From the NCBI GenBank assembly GCA_903789595.1, contig CAIFEZ010000001.1:1-64000 (forward strand): a stretch of DNA of 64,000 nucleotides, in the 5' to 3' direction. A program made the position numbers and the translations under genes. This DNA comes from an uncultured eubacterium 1-6. Lineage in GTDB: Bacteria > Bacillota > Clostridia > Lachnospirales > Lachnospiraceae. The first letter of the stretch is position 1. Each line of letters starts with the position of its first letter. The notes under the pieces were generated by a model. The model worked only from the letters and a program-made list of their open reading frames with translations. It made no database searches and was not told the DNA's origin. Positions 15,189-24,041 of the stretch are shown one piece after another.

Positions 15189-16415
15189 ATGGACAATGCG
15201 ATCATTAAGGTACTGAAAGATCAGGCGGCAGTCACAGACAGTCCCTTTTATCTCTTTGACCTGGACGCCTTCCACGAGAATATCAGACGGATCCGGAGAG
15301 AGACGGGAGATGCGGCGAAGCTTTGTTTTGCCATGAAATGTAATCCGTTTCTGATGCCGCAGGCGGCACCGGAGGTCGACCGGATCGAGGTGTGCTCGTA
15401 TGGGGAGTACTGCATTTGCCGAAAGGACGGGATTGATCCGGGGAAGCTTCTGATTTCCGGCGTTCTGAAGAAGCCGGCGGAGCTGGAACGCATGGTGGAA
15501 GAATGCGGGAGCAAGGCCGGATATACGGTGGAGTCGATGGGGCAGTTTGCCCTGTTAGCGGACCTCGCCAGGAAACGTCGGGAGAAGCTCAGGGTCTACA
15601 TCCGGCTTACGAGCGGCAATCAGTTCGGGCTGGACAGGGAGAACGTGAATACGATTTTTGAACTGGCAGGAATGACACCATATCTGGAAATCGCGGGTAT
15701 CCATTATTATTCCGGTTCGCAGAAGAGAAAGGCCGCAAAGCCGGTGAGGGAACTGGAAAAGCTGGATCAGCTGCTTCTGGAGCTGCAGGACAGATTTCAC
15801 GTCACGATTCCGGAACTGGAATACGGCCCCGGGATTCCTGCGCGCTATTTTGAGGATCAGCCGGAAAAGCTGGACGAGTCATTTTTCGAAGAAATTCGAA
15901 GAGCGATTGCGGCTATGACATGGAAGGGTCACGTGACGATGGAAATGGGACGGATCTTTGCGGCATCCTGCGGGTATTACGTGACGAAAGTCTGCGACGT
16001 CAAATACAGCGGAGAAACCGGTTATGCCATCACAGACGGCGGAATGCATCAGATGAACTACGACGGTCAGATTCGCGGAATGTATCATCCTTTCGTCACG
16101 GTGCTGACAGAGAATGACAAGGGCCGAGAGAGCGGCAGAGTGAGGGACGGGGAGAAGAGCAATCCGTCCGTCAATGGTATATGGACCGTCTGCGGCTGCC
16201 TGTGCACAGCAAACGACGTGCTCTGTGCAGAGCAGGATCTCGGCCCGCTGAAGGTTGGCGACATTCTGGTGTTTGGCAATGTCGGGGCCTATTCCATGGT
16301 TGAGGGCATGGTGCTGTTCCTCAGTCATGAGCTTCCGGCGATCTTTTCCTACGCAAGGGATGAGGGAAGCAAATGCCTGCGGCAGCCGAGAGAGTGCTGG
16401 GAACTGAACAGCTGA
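15189..16415 (+). CDS. PLP-dependent decarboxylase, fold III (DapDC/BtrK-like)
   Basis: A 408-residue fold-III PLP enzyme. The Schiff-base lysine is Lys50 in CFAMKCNP, and GIHYYSGSQ (170-178) matches the cofactor His region of diaminopimelate decarboxylase. EYGPGIP and EMGRIFAASCG hold the phosphate and glycine motifs. The second-subunit active-site Cys/Asp is likely C339/D343 in GCLCTANDV, and GNVGAYSM resembles the final GAY motif. It starts nine bases after the adenylation gene. In butirosin synthesis a related enzyme, BtrK, decarboxylates a glutamyl group on a carrier protein, so this enzyme may act on the carrier-bound amino acid here. No dlt operon I know of contains such a gene. Confidence 0.75.
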   Translation: MDNAIIKVLKDQAAVTDSPFYLFDLDAFHENIRRIRRETGDAAKLCFAMKCNPFLMPQAAPEVDRIEVCSYGEYCICRKDGIDPGKLLISGVLKKPAELERMVEECGSKAGYTVESMGQFALLADLARKRREKLRVYIRLTSGNQFGLDRENVNTIFELAGMTPYLEIAGIHYYSGSQKRKAAKPVRELEKLDQLLLELQDRFHVTIPELEYGPGIPARYFEDQPEKLDESFFEEIRRAIAAMTWKGHVTMEMGRIFAASCGYYVTKVCDVKYSGETGYAITDGGMHQMNYDGQIRGMYHPFVTVLTENDKGRESGRVRDGEKSNPSVNGIWTVCGCLCTANDVLCAEQDLGPLKVGDILVFGNVGAYSMVEGMVLFLSHELPAIFSYARDEGSKCLRQPRECWELNS

Positions 16416-16449
16416 AGAACAGAATAAGTGAAGAAAAGAGGCAAATATC

Positions 16450-16686
16450 ATGAGTGAAATCGAGTCAAAAATCAATGAAATCTTAATGGAGCAGGACGAC
16501 AGCGTTAATTATGAGGAGGAAAAGCACCTGATCGACGACAGAATCCTGGATTCCTTTGCGATCATTTCCCTGATCTCAGATCTGGAGGAAGAATTTGATG
16601 TCCGGATCAATGCCGTGGAGATGGTGCCTGAAAACTTTAATTCCATCAAGGCGATGGCGGCTATGATCCAGAGACTGCAGGGCTGA
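16450..16686 (+). CDS. DltC-like acyl/aminoacyl carrier protein
   Basis: A 78-residue four-helix carrier protein. The phosphopantetheine serine is Ser35 in DDRILDSFAII, the form found in DltC, followed by DLEEEFDVRI. It would receive the aminoacyl group from the adenylation enzyme and hand it, perhaps after decarboxylation, to the MBOAT protein encoded six bases downstream. Confidence 0.88.
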   Translation: MSEIESKINEILMEQDDSVNYEEEKHLIDDRILDSFAIISLISDLEEEFDVRINAVEMVPENFNSIKAMAAMIQRLQG

Positions 16687-16691
16687 CAGCC

Positions 16692-18221
16692 ATGGGATAC
16701 AATACATTACCTTATTTAATGCTTTTTCTTCCGCTCTCCCTGATTGTGTATCAGGTGAGCGGAAGAAAATTCCGTAAATATGTGCTGCTCATTTTTTCCT
16801 GGATCTATTTCTTCCTCTGCAGCAGAGAACTGATTCTTTATCTGCTTCTGACATCCGCCGGCGTCTGGCTGGCAGGTCTGGCCATGGATCGGGCCGGGAA
16901 CCGGAAGCATCTGAAAACATTTCTTGTTGTGGTCAGCGCAGGCGGCCTCTTCGGAATTCTCCTCTATCTCAAATACACCAACTTCTTTATCAATACCGTG
17001 AACGTAGCCATGGCCGGGAAGAGCGGCTGGACGGCGATCCCGTTCAGACATATGCTGATTCCCATTGGGATCTCCTTCTATACGCTGGAGGCGGTAGGAT
17101 ATCTGCTGGAGGTGTACTGGGGAAGGCTTGAGGCGGACCGGAGCTTTGGCAGAGTCGCACTGTTTCTGGGATTCTTTCCGCAGACGATGGAAGGACCCAT
17201 TGCCAGGTATCAGGATACAGCGCTGCAGCTGACGGCGGGAAATCCGGTGACGGAGCAACAGGTATTCGATGGAGTGACCCGTATCCTCTGGGGCATGTTT
17301 AAAAAGATCGTGATCGCAGACCGGCTGTCTGTGATCGTTACCGAACTGTACCACAATCATTCGGCCTATGACGGGGTGATGATACCGGTTGCGGCGGTGT
17401 CTTACGCGCTTCAGCTCTATATGGAGTTTTCCGGCGTCATGGATATCGTCATCGGTTCCGCGGGTATGTTCGGTGTGCAGCTGCCCGAAAATTTCCGACA
17501 GCCGTTTTTCTCACAGAGCGCTTCGGAGTTCTGGAGAAGATGGCATATTTCCCTCGGTATCTGGCTGAAGACCTATGTCTTTTATCCGGTTACGACCTCG
17601 GATCTCACGATGAAGTGGAACCGGTTTGCGAGAAAAAAATTCGGAAAGTACATCACAAAGATCGGCACGTCCTTCCTTGCGCTCACGCCTGTATGGCTGT
17701 TTAACGGACTCTGGCACGGGGCAAGCTGGAATTACATCTTTTATGGCATTTATTATCTGGTGCTGTTGATGCTGGAAGTGGTTCTGGAACCGGCGAAGAA
17801 GGCCTTTTATAAGCACACAGGATTTCAAAAGGACGGGCGATTCTGGACCTGTTTCCGGATCCTGCGCACCTGGCTGATCATTTTTACCGGAGAGCTGTTC
17901 TTCCGCGCGGAGGGCTTTCGGGCAGGGCTATCCATGTTCCGCAGCGGCTTCCATAACTTCGGGATCCAACGTCTGTGGGACGGCACACTGCTGAAAATGG
18001 GACTTGATAAGGCAGACTGGGTCGCGATCCTTGGAGGGATTGCGGTAGTCTTTGTGGCGGATCTGCTGAAAGAAAAGAGGATCGAGGTGAAGGCCGCTCT
18101 TGCGAAAAGAAGTCTGCCGGTGCGGTGGGCTGCCTTTTACGCATTGATTTTTGCGGTGCTGATTTTTGGCGCGTACGGACCGGGATACCGGCAGGTGGAC
18201 CTGATTTACGCGGGATTCTAA
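16692..18221 (+). CDS. DltB-like MBOAT acyltransferase
   Basis: A 509-residue polytopic membrane protein of the MBOAT family. The conserved catalytic histidine is His342 in NGLWHGASW, and RYQDTAL, MEFSGVMDI and FRQPFFSQSASEFWRRWHISL are the usual DltB/AlgI landmarks. It probably transfers the carrier-bound group across the membrane to a surface polymer or to the partner SGNH protein. Gene order here is A-decarboxylase-C-B-D rather than the classical A-B-C-D. Confidence 0.88.
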   Translation: MGYNTLPYLMLFLPLSLIVYQVSGRKFRKYVLLIFSWIYFFLCSRELILYLLLTSAGVWLAGLAMDRAGNRKHLKTFLVVVSAGGLFGILLYLKYTNFFINTVNVAMAGKSGWTAIPFRHMLIPIGISFYTLEAVGYLLEVYWGRLEADRSFGRVALFLGFFPQTMEGPIARYQDTALQLTAGNPVTEQQVFDGVTRILWGMFKKIVIADRLSVIVTELYHNHSAYDGVMIPVAAVSYALQLYMEFSGVMDIVIGSAGMFGVQLPENFRQPFFSQSASEFWRRWHISLGIWLKTYVFYPVTTSDLTMKWNRFARKKFGKYITKIGTSFLALTPVWLFNGLWHGASWNYIFYGIYYLVLLMLEVVLEPAKKAFYKHTGFQKDGRFWTCFRILRTWLIIFTGELFFRAEGFRAGLSMFRSGFHNFGIQRLWDGTLLKMGLDKADWVAILGGIAVVFVADLLKEKRIEVKAALAKRSLPVRWAAFYALIFAVLIFGAYGPGYRQVDLIYAGF

Positions 18222-18236
18222 GGCGGAGACAGAGAA

Positions 18237-19265
18237 ATGGACATCAAAAAAATATCAATCAAAGAGAAAATCGGGTTCGCGGTCGGTCTGATTGTGCTTT
18301 TGCTTCTGGGCTCATTTCTGCTGAACGTGTATGCCATGAAGGTCCTGGGAAGCAGTTCGCTCAAACGGCACGCGGCAGTTGTAAAGCTTGAGAAGGAGAA
18401 GGCGGACACGATCGATGTGTTGACCATCGGAGACAGCGAGAGCTATACATCGATTTCACCGCTTCAGATCTGGAAGGATACCGGCTATACTGTCTTTGTG
18501 GGCGGGCAGTCCGGCCAGACCATGAATGAGATGTTGACGATGCTGGAAACCGGATTGGAGACCCAGAAGCCCAAGGTGGTGCTGATGGAGACCAACGCCC
18601 TTTTTCGGTCTGGAAAGGATCTGGATCAGCTTCAGGACCTGGTGGCGACCAGAACCGCGTCTGTCTTTCCGATTTTTCAATATCACAACCTGTGGAAAAA
18701 TGTTATCATAAAACCGAATATCGAGCCTGTTCAGATGAACGATAAAGGGTTCGAAATCCGGAGGGGGATTCGTCCGTATAAGGGAACTGCCGATTACATG
18801 CAGGAAACATCGGAAGAAACGCCGATTTCCTGGATGAATCAGAGGATATTTGACAGGATCGTTGATCTGTGCAGAGAAAGGGGAATCCGTCTGGTACTGT
18901 ACAGCGCCCCCTCTCCGGTCAATTATAATATGAAAAAACATAACCGTCTGGAGAGGCTCGCGTCAGAAAACAAGCTGCTTTATGTCGATATGAACCTGAA
19001 GCGCAAAGAGATTGGGATCGACTGGAGCAGGGACACGCTGGATGGAGGGGATCATCTGAATATTTCCGGAGCGGAAAAGACGACAGCGTACATGGAATCC
19101 GTTCTCAAGACCTTCGGACTGACAGACCACAGGAAGGATGCGTCGTTTCAGGAATGGGAAGAACTCTCCTTGACTTATCAGAAGCAGGCTGCCAGATACA
19201 CGAAGGAGATCCGGAAGAAAAATGCTGCCGTGACACTGACTGCTGTGCAGAGTGTGATTCCGTGA
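18237..19265 (+). CDS. DltD-like SGNH-fold membrane protein
   Basis: A 342-residue protein with one N-terminal membrane anchor (about residues 10-32) and an extracytoplasmic SGNH-type domain. The nucleophile is Ser67 in TIGDSES, and the Asp/His pair lies in GGDHLN near residue 280. In dlt and alginate-type systems such proteins complete the transfer of the acyl group to the final polymer. It ends 82 bases before the response-regulator gene. Confidence 0.75.
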   Translation: MDIKKISIKEKIGFAVGLIVLLLLGSFLLNVYAMKVLGSSSLKRHAAVVKLEKEKADTIDVLTIGDSESYTSISPLQIWKDTGYTVFVGGQSGQTMNEMLTMLETGLETQKPKVVLMETNALFRSGKDLDQLQDLVATRTASVFPIFQYHNLWKNVIIKPNIEPVQMNDKGFEIRRGIRPYKGTADYMQETSEETPISWMNQRIFDRIVDLCRERGIRLVLYSAPSPVNYNMKKHNRLERLASENKLLYVDMNLKRKEIGIDWSRDTLDGGDHLNISGAEKTTAYMESVLKTFGLTDHRKDASFQEWEELSLTYQKQAARYTKEIRKKNAAVTLTAVQSVIP

Positions 19266-19347
19266 ATCGGGGAATGGTGTAAGCTTGAAATTATGATGTG
19301 GTGAGCAGGTATTAACGATTATCAGGTCTGGAAGGGATTCGCAGAGC

Positions 19348-20064
19348 ATGGAGGAAAAACAATACACGATTTTAATCGCGGAGGATGACGCGGATATCAT
19401 TGAGGTGCTGAAGCTTTACCTTGAAAATCAGGGCTACCGGATACTTTCCGCGGAGGACGGAGCGGCTGCCTACCGCCTGATTGAAAAGGAGAAGGTGGAT
19501 CTGGGAATTTTTGATATCATGATGCCGAAGATGAATGGGTTTGAGCTGATCCGGAAGGTGCGGGAAAAGTATAACCTTCCGATCATCGTACTGTCTGCGA
19601 AGAAAGAGGACAGTGACAAGATTCTCGGACTCGACCTCGGGGCGGATGATTATCTGGTGAAGCCGTTTAATCCACTGGAGGTTGTGGCGAGGGTTAAGGC
19701 GGCTTTCCGCAGATTTTATGATCTGAATACGGGAACGGACGAAGTGAGAGAGCAGGAGACGCTCCGGTACAAGGAGCTGGAGATCAATATGCAGACGCTT
19801 CAGCTTTTTAAGGGTGGAGAAGAGATCAAGGTCACGCCGACAGAGATCCGGATTCTGATGCTCCTGATGAAGAATCCGGGACGTGTCTACACAAAAGTGC
19901 AGATCTATGAGTATCTTCGCGGAGAATATTTTGAAAATGACGAGAATACGATCATGGTCCATATCTCGAACCTCAGGGACAAGATTGAGGATGACCCGAA
20001 GAAACCGGAGTATCTGCTGACGGTACGCGGACTGGGATATAAGCTGGGAGTCGCGAGACTGTAG
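19348..20064 (+). CDS. OmpR-family response regulator
   Basis: A 238-residue regulator: receiver domain with acidic pair in AEDDAD, phosphoacceptor Asp56 in IFDIMMPKMNG, and Lys in LVKPFNP; then a winged-helix DNA-binding domain (about 135-235, with VTPTEIRILMLLMKNPGRVYTK). It is paired with the kinase 10 bases downstream. Its position directly after the dlt-like genes suggests envelope-stress control of that operon. Confidence 0.9.
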   Translation: MEEKQYTILIAEDDADIIEVLKLYLENQGYRILSAEDGAAAYRLIEKEKVDLGIFDIMMPKMNGFELIRKVREKYNLPIIVLSAKKEDSDKILGLDLGADDYLVKPFNPLEVVARVKAAFRRFYDLNTGTDEVREQETLRYKELEINMQTLQLFKGGEEIKVTPTEIRILMLLMKNPGRVYTKVQIYEYLRGEYFENDENTIMVHISNLRDKIEDDPKKPEYLLTVRGLGYKLGVARL

Positions 20065-20074
20065 GGGAAGGCCT

Positions 20075-21682
20075 ATGCGTAAAAAATTGAATATATTGAA
20101 AGCAAAAGAAAAAGGAAGCATCTATACTCTGGTGATTCACAATTTCATACGGCTGGCAGTGATCGTATTGATCCTGGCAGCTGTTTTTGGAGGGGTGGGA
20201 TGGATTCTCATGCCGCAGAAGGTAGAACCCGCCGGAATCAAAAAACTGATCCGGCGTGTGAATTCCGCCGAGAATGATGATTATTCTTCCATAAATACTG
20301 TAAAATTGCTGGGCAGAAACGGATATTTTGAGATCACGGATAATAAGGCGAAGGTGCTGTTTACCAGTGATTCTGAGCATAAGAATACCTACAACAAAGA
20401 TATCCTCCAGTATCTTCCCCTCGTCGACACGGATGTCGTGTATGACCTGCTGCCTCTGGAGAACGGGGAAAAGCAGGGCTCTCTATTGGTGCGCCATACG
20501 GAGGATCAGCTTACGGGAATTGCCATGCTGGATGAAAACGGGAAGATCATGTACAGCAATCTGAATTTAAAGAACAGTCAGATTTCATCGGAAACGATGG
20601 ATTACCTGTTCTATAAGGTAGACAGCAGCAATCTTTTCATTCAGAAATATGAATTTCTGAACAGCAAAGGCGAACGGAGATATCTCCTGATTCACAGCAA
20701 TTCAGACTCTGCCGGGATTCTTAATGCGCAGAGAGTTACGGTAGTGACTGTTATCGGCATCTATATTATTCTTCTGGTTGTTCTGATTATTCTGACGGGA
20801 AGGAGGCTTTCCGCCAGGGTGGTGGCCCCGATCCGAAAGCTGACAAAAGCGATTGACGAAACCGCCGGCGGGAATTGGATTCAGATTCATGAAGGTGAGG
20901 AACCAAAGGAAATGCTCGAGGTGATCCGATCCTTTAACCATATGGAAGAGGCGCTGAGAAAGAGTGAAGAAGAACAGAAGAAGCTTCAGGATCAGCGGAG
21001 GAAGATGGTGGCGGATATCTCTCATGATCTGAAGACGCCGATCACCGTGATCTCGGGCTATGTCAATGCCTTGCGGGACGGGCTGATTCCCGAGAAGGAG
21101 CAGGACAAATATTTGGAAATCATTCAGAATAAGACAGAGCTTCTCACAGGCCTGATCAACAGCTTCAGCGACTACAGCCGGCTTGACCATCCGGGATTTC
21201 AGTTAAATATGGAACAGGGAGATCTTTGCGAATACATTCGGGAATATATCGCCGGGAGATATTCGGAGCTGGAGGTGGGAGGCTTCCATCTGGAAGCAGA
21301 CCTTCCGGAGAAAAGGATTGATGCCGGTTTTGACAGGATGCAGCTGAGAAGGGTGTTTGATAATATTCTGGGAAATGCCATGAAGTATTGCGGGCCCGGA
21401 ACAACGCTTCGCATAGAAGCCGGCCTCGTTATGAAAGATGACCGGAATTATCTGCGGGTCCTCATTGGAGATAACGGCCCCGGAATTCCGGAGAAATACA
21501 GGGCGTCTATCTTTGACCCGTTTGTGGTTGGCAATGAGTCGAGAACCAGCGGAAAGGGAACAGGCCTTGGCTTGTCCATCGCAAAACAGATTGTGGAGCT
21601 TCACGGAGGCAGCATTTCTCTGACAGATCGGCCGGGATGCGTATATGAAATTATGCTTCCGGTGAATGGAAACGGACACTGA
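20075..21682 (+). CDS. Sensor histidine kinase, transmembrane
   Basis: A 535-residue kinase. It has two membrane helices (about 24-48 and 218-242) flanking an extracytoplasmic sensor domain of about 170 residues, then a HAMP linker. The HisKA domain has phosphoacceptor His317 in DISHDLKTPI, and the HATPase has N-box RVFDNILGNAMKY, G1 GDNGPGIP and G2 GKGTGLGLSIAK. It is the partner of the OmpR-type regulator upstream. Confidence 0.92.
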   Translation: MRKKLNILKAKEKGSIYTLVIHNFIRLAVIVLILAAVFGGVGWILMPQKVEPAGIKKLIRRVNSAENDDYSSINTVKLLGRNGYFEITDNKAKVLFTSDSEHKNTYNKDILQYLPLVDTDVVYDLLPLENGEKQGSLLVRHTEDQLTGIAMLDENGKIMYSNLNLKNSQISSETMDYLFYKVDSSNLFIQKYEFLNSKGERRYLLIHSNSDSAGILNAQRVTVVTVIGIYIILLVVLIILTGRRLSARVVAPIRKLTKAIDETAGGNWIQIHEGEEPKEMLEVIRSFNHMEEALRKSEEEQKKLQDQRRKMVADISHDLKTPITVISGYVNALRDGLIPEKEQDKYLEIIQNKTELLTGLINSFSDYSRLDHPGFQLNMEQGDLCEYIREYIAGRYSELEVGGFHLEADLPEKRIDAGFDRMQLRRVFDNILGNAMKYCGPGTTLRIEAGLVMKDDRNYLRVLIGDNGPGIPEKYRASIFDPFVVGNESRTSGKGTGLGLSIAKQIVELHGGSISLTDRPGCVYEIMLPVNGNGH

Positions 21683-22268
21683 CAAAAAATCCCGGATATC
21701 CGGTCCGCCATGGTAGGAGGGCCGAATATTCGGGGAGTATTTACGCGCACAGTGAACCGCAGCCGAATGCGAAGTATTCGGCTGCGGCGAGCGTCGCTAT
21801 AGAGAGATAAAACTCGCGCATCACGTTTTATCTTGTTGATCAATTTGTCTTGGAGCTCTTTGTGGTTTTATTTTGGATATTCTTTTTTGCAGTGGATTTT
21901 TTCGCCTTGTTCTGTGATTTTTTGGTGGAAGAGGATGAGCTGCTCTTTGCGTTCCCCGTGCCGGATTTTTCGGAACCTGCACTCGTGGAAGAAGTTCCGG
22001 AAACGGAAGTTGTTGAAAAAGATGTCGATGATGCTAATACAGCATAAAGAGAAGAATAAGAATCATTAAGATTTATTATTACAGGGGACTTTGAAAAAAG
22101 CTTCTTGTGGAATTTAATTCATAGAGATAGAATATATATCAGCTATTACGAGACAGACGAATACTTGCAGGATTGTGGGAGTGCGCTGCACAGAGTAATT
22201 TGTGGCCTATACAGTTTGAAATATAATGTATCATTTGCGTGATTGGTATATTTACGGGAGGGGTTGGT
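21683..22268. other. 586-base gene-poor interval
   Basis: The interval contains a strong 12-bp hairpin at 21757-21787 (listed separately) and an AT-rich stretch. On the minus strand an open frame from about 22104 to 21840 encodes a striking Ser/Lys/Thr-rich peptide, with SSSSSTKKSQNKAKKS and a lysine-rich end, but it has no ATG, GTG or TTG start. On the plus strand 21850-22047 could encode a 65-residue hydrophobic peptide from a TTG without a ribosome site. Neither is accepted as a gene. Confidence 0.4.
21757..21787. repeat. Perfect 12-bp inverted repeat
   Basis: CCGCAGCCGAAT (21757-21768) and ATTCGGCTGCGG (21776-21787) are perfect reverse complements around a 7-base loop. There is no T tract on the plus side. 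It may end transcription of the two-component operon in a factor-dependent way, or stabilise its mRNA. Confidence 0.55.
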
Positions 22269-23912
22269 ATGAAGAGTGGACGGCGTTTGGTTCGCTATCA
22301 TTGGGTATGGGCAGCTGTCGTTGTGACAGCTCTCTTTTTGTTGTTTCCGTCTGGCGTCCGGGCGGCTTCTCAGCCGTCTGCACCGTTGACCGGTTCTTCG
22401 AATGTCGCAGAAACGCCCTATGAGGCTCACGGAGATCTGCGGGTCGGCAGGAGCGGCAGCCTTACGGCTCCGACCATTCTGGACAGGGACGGGAAGCCGT
22501 TTCAGCTGCGAGGAGCCAGCACACACGGTGTACAGTGGTTCCCGGAGTACATCAGCGAGGATACCTTTCGTACGCTGCGGGATGACTGGGGCATAAATAC
22601 GATCCGCCTTGCTCTGTACCCGCGGGAGGGAGGCTATCTGCAGGGAAGCAGGGACAGGATGGACGCGAAGATTCGCGAGGGAGTAAGCGCCGCGCAGAAG
22701 CTTGGCATGTATATCATCCTTGACTGGCATGTGCTCAATTACAATCCGAACGATGATCTGGAGCAGGCGAAGGCGTTTTTCAGGACGTATGCCGCGAAGT
22801 ATGCTTCAGTGGGAAATGTGATTTTTGAAATCTGCAATGAGCCGGTCAACACACCCTGGTATGACGGCTCATCCCGGGATCTCTATACCTATGAGAAGAC
22901 GATCGCAGGCGTCATCCGCGGCTGCGGAAGCAATGCCGTTATTCTCTGCGGAACGAATACCTGGTCTCAGGATATCGATCAGGTGGCGCAGAAGCCGCTG
23001 TCGTTCGCGGGGATCGAGAATGTCATGTACACCTTCCATTTCTATGCGGCGACACATTACGACAGCCTGAAGAATAAGCTGAGGACTGCTCTTCAGAGCG
23101 GGACACCGGTGTTCGTATCCGAGTTCGGTATTTGTGACGCGTCGGGAAACGGCAGGTATGATACGGACAACGCCGACAGCTGGATCGATCTGCTGAATGC
23201 GAACAATGTCAGCTTCTGCTGCTGGTCCCTGTGCAACAAGGCGGAGGCTGCCTCATATATCCGGAGCGACTGTGCGAAAACGTCCGGCTGGTCGGTTTCT
23301 GATCTGACGGTGACAGGAAAATGGTACCGGGAATTGTGCAGAGAGCAGCGGGAGAAGGAGCTCGCATCAGAAGGGCTGTTCGCTGATGTCCTGGACAGCA
23401 GCCGGTATTATTATGATGCGGTATATGCCGCGAGCAAGGCCGGCGTGGCGAAGGGCTTCTCGGCAAGTGAGTTCGGCTGGAACAGGGATGTGTCCAGGGC
23501 ACAGTTCATCTCCTGGCTGTGGCGCATGGACGGCGCGCCCTCTGAGGACGGCTCGCTTCCTTTTACCGATGTGAGTTCCGGTGCGTACTACCGGAACGCC
23601 GTCCTCTGGGCATGGAAGAAGGGCTTTACGTCGGGAACCTCGGCTTCGAAATTCAGCCCGGACAAGACACTGACCAGAGGAGAGGCGGTGACCATGCTGT
23701 ACCGTTTCTCAGGGGAGAAGAAGCCGGAATCAGGGAATCTCTTCTCGGATGTACATCCGCAGGACTATTATTATGATGCGGTAACATGGGCGGCAGATCG
23801 GGGCATCACGAAGGGAACGTCTTCGTCAGCCTTCAGTCCGGGTCAGAAATGCGTCCGGGCGGAGGCAATCACCTTCCTTTATCGGCATGATCCGTCGTTC
23901 GGAAGGGCGTGA
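22269..23912 (+). CDS. Secreted GH5 glycoside hydrolase with SLH repeats
   Basis: A 547-residue secreted enzyme. A signal peptide (about 1-32) precedes a glycoside hydrolase family 5 domain (about 55-360), with the general acid Glu191 in FEICNEP, the nucleophile Glu285 in FVSEFG and LRGASTHGVQW at its start. Three S-layer homology repeats (about 370-547, each opening with FADV or FTDV) follow. It is therefore a cell-wall-anchored endo-beta-glucanase or mannanase, likely acting on plant polysaccharide. The ATG at 22269 has GGGAGGGG upstream. The exact substrate is not readable. Confidence 0.88.
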   Translation: MKSGRRLVRYHWVWAAVVVTALFLLFPSGVRAASQPSAPLTGSSNVAETPYEAHGDLRVGRSGSLTAPTILDRDGKPFQLRGASTHGVQWFPEYISEDTFRTLRDDWGINTIRLALYPREGGYLQGSRDRMDAKIREGVSAAQKLGMYIILDWHVLNYNPNDDLEQAKAFFRTYAAKYASVGNVIFEICNEPVNTPWYDGSSRDLYTYEKTIAGVIRGCGSNAVILCGTNTWSQDIDQVAQKPLSFAGIENVMYTFHFYAATHYDSLKNKLRTALQSGTPVFVSEFGICDASGNGRYDTDNADSWIDLLNANNVSFCCWSLCNKAEAASYIRSDCAKTSGWSVSDLTVTGKWYRELCREQREKELASEGLFADVLDSSRYYYDAVYAASKAGVAKGFSASEFGWNRDVSRAQFISWLWRMDGAPSEDGSLPFTDVSSGAYYRNAVLWAWKKGFTSGTSASKFSPDKTLTRGEAVTMLYRFSGEKKPESGNLFSDVHPQDYYYDAVTWAADRGITKGTSSSAFSPGQKCVRAEAITFLYRHDPSFGRA

Positions 23913-24041
23913 CAGGTTTTGGCGTGGAGCATTTACAGCAGCAATGCCCGAGCAATGACAGCTGACGCACGGCATACGTGAGAACCATATTGTAATACAG
24001 CGAGAGAGAGGAAAGAATTAACAGGAAAAGGAGCCCGTCGG

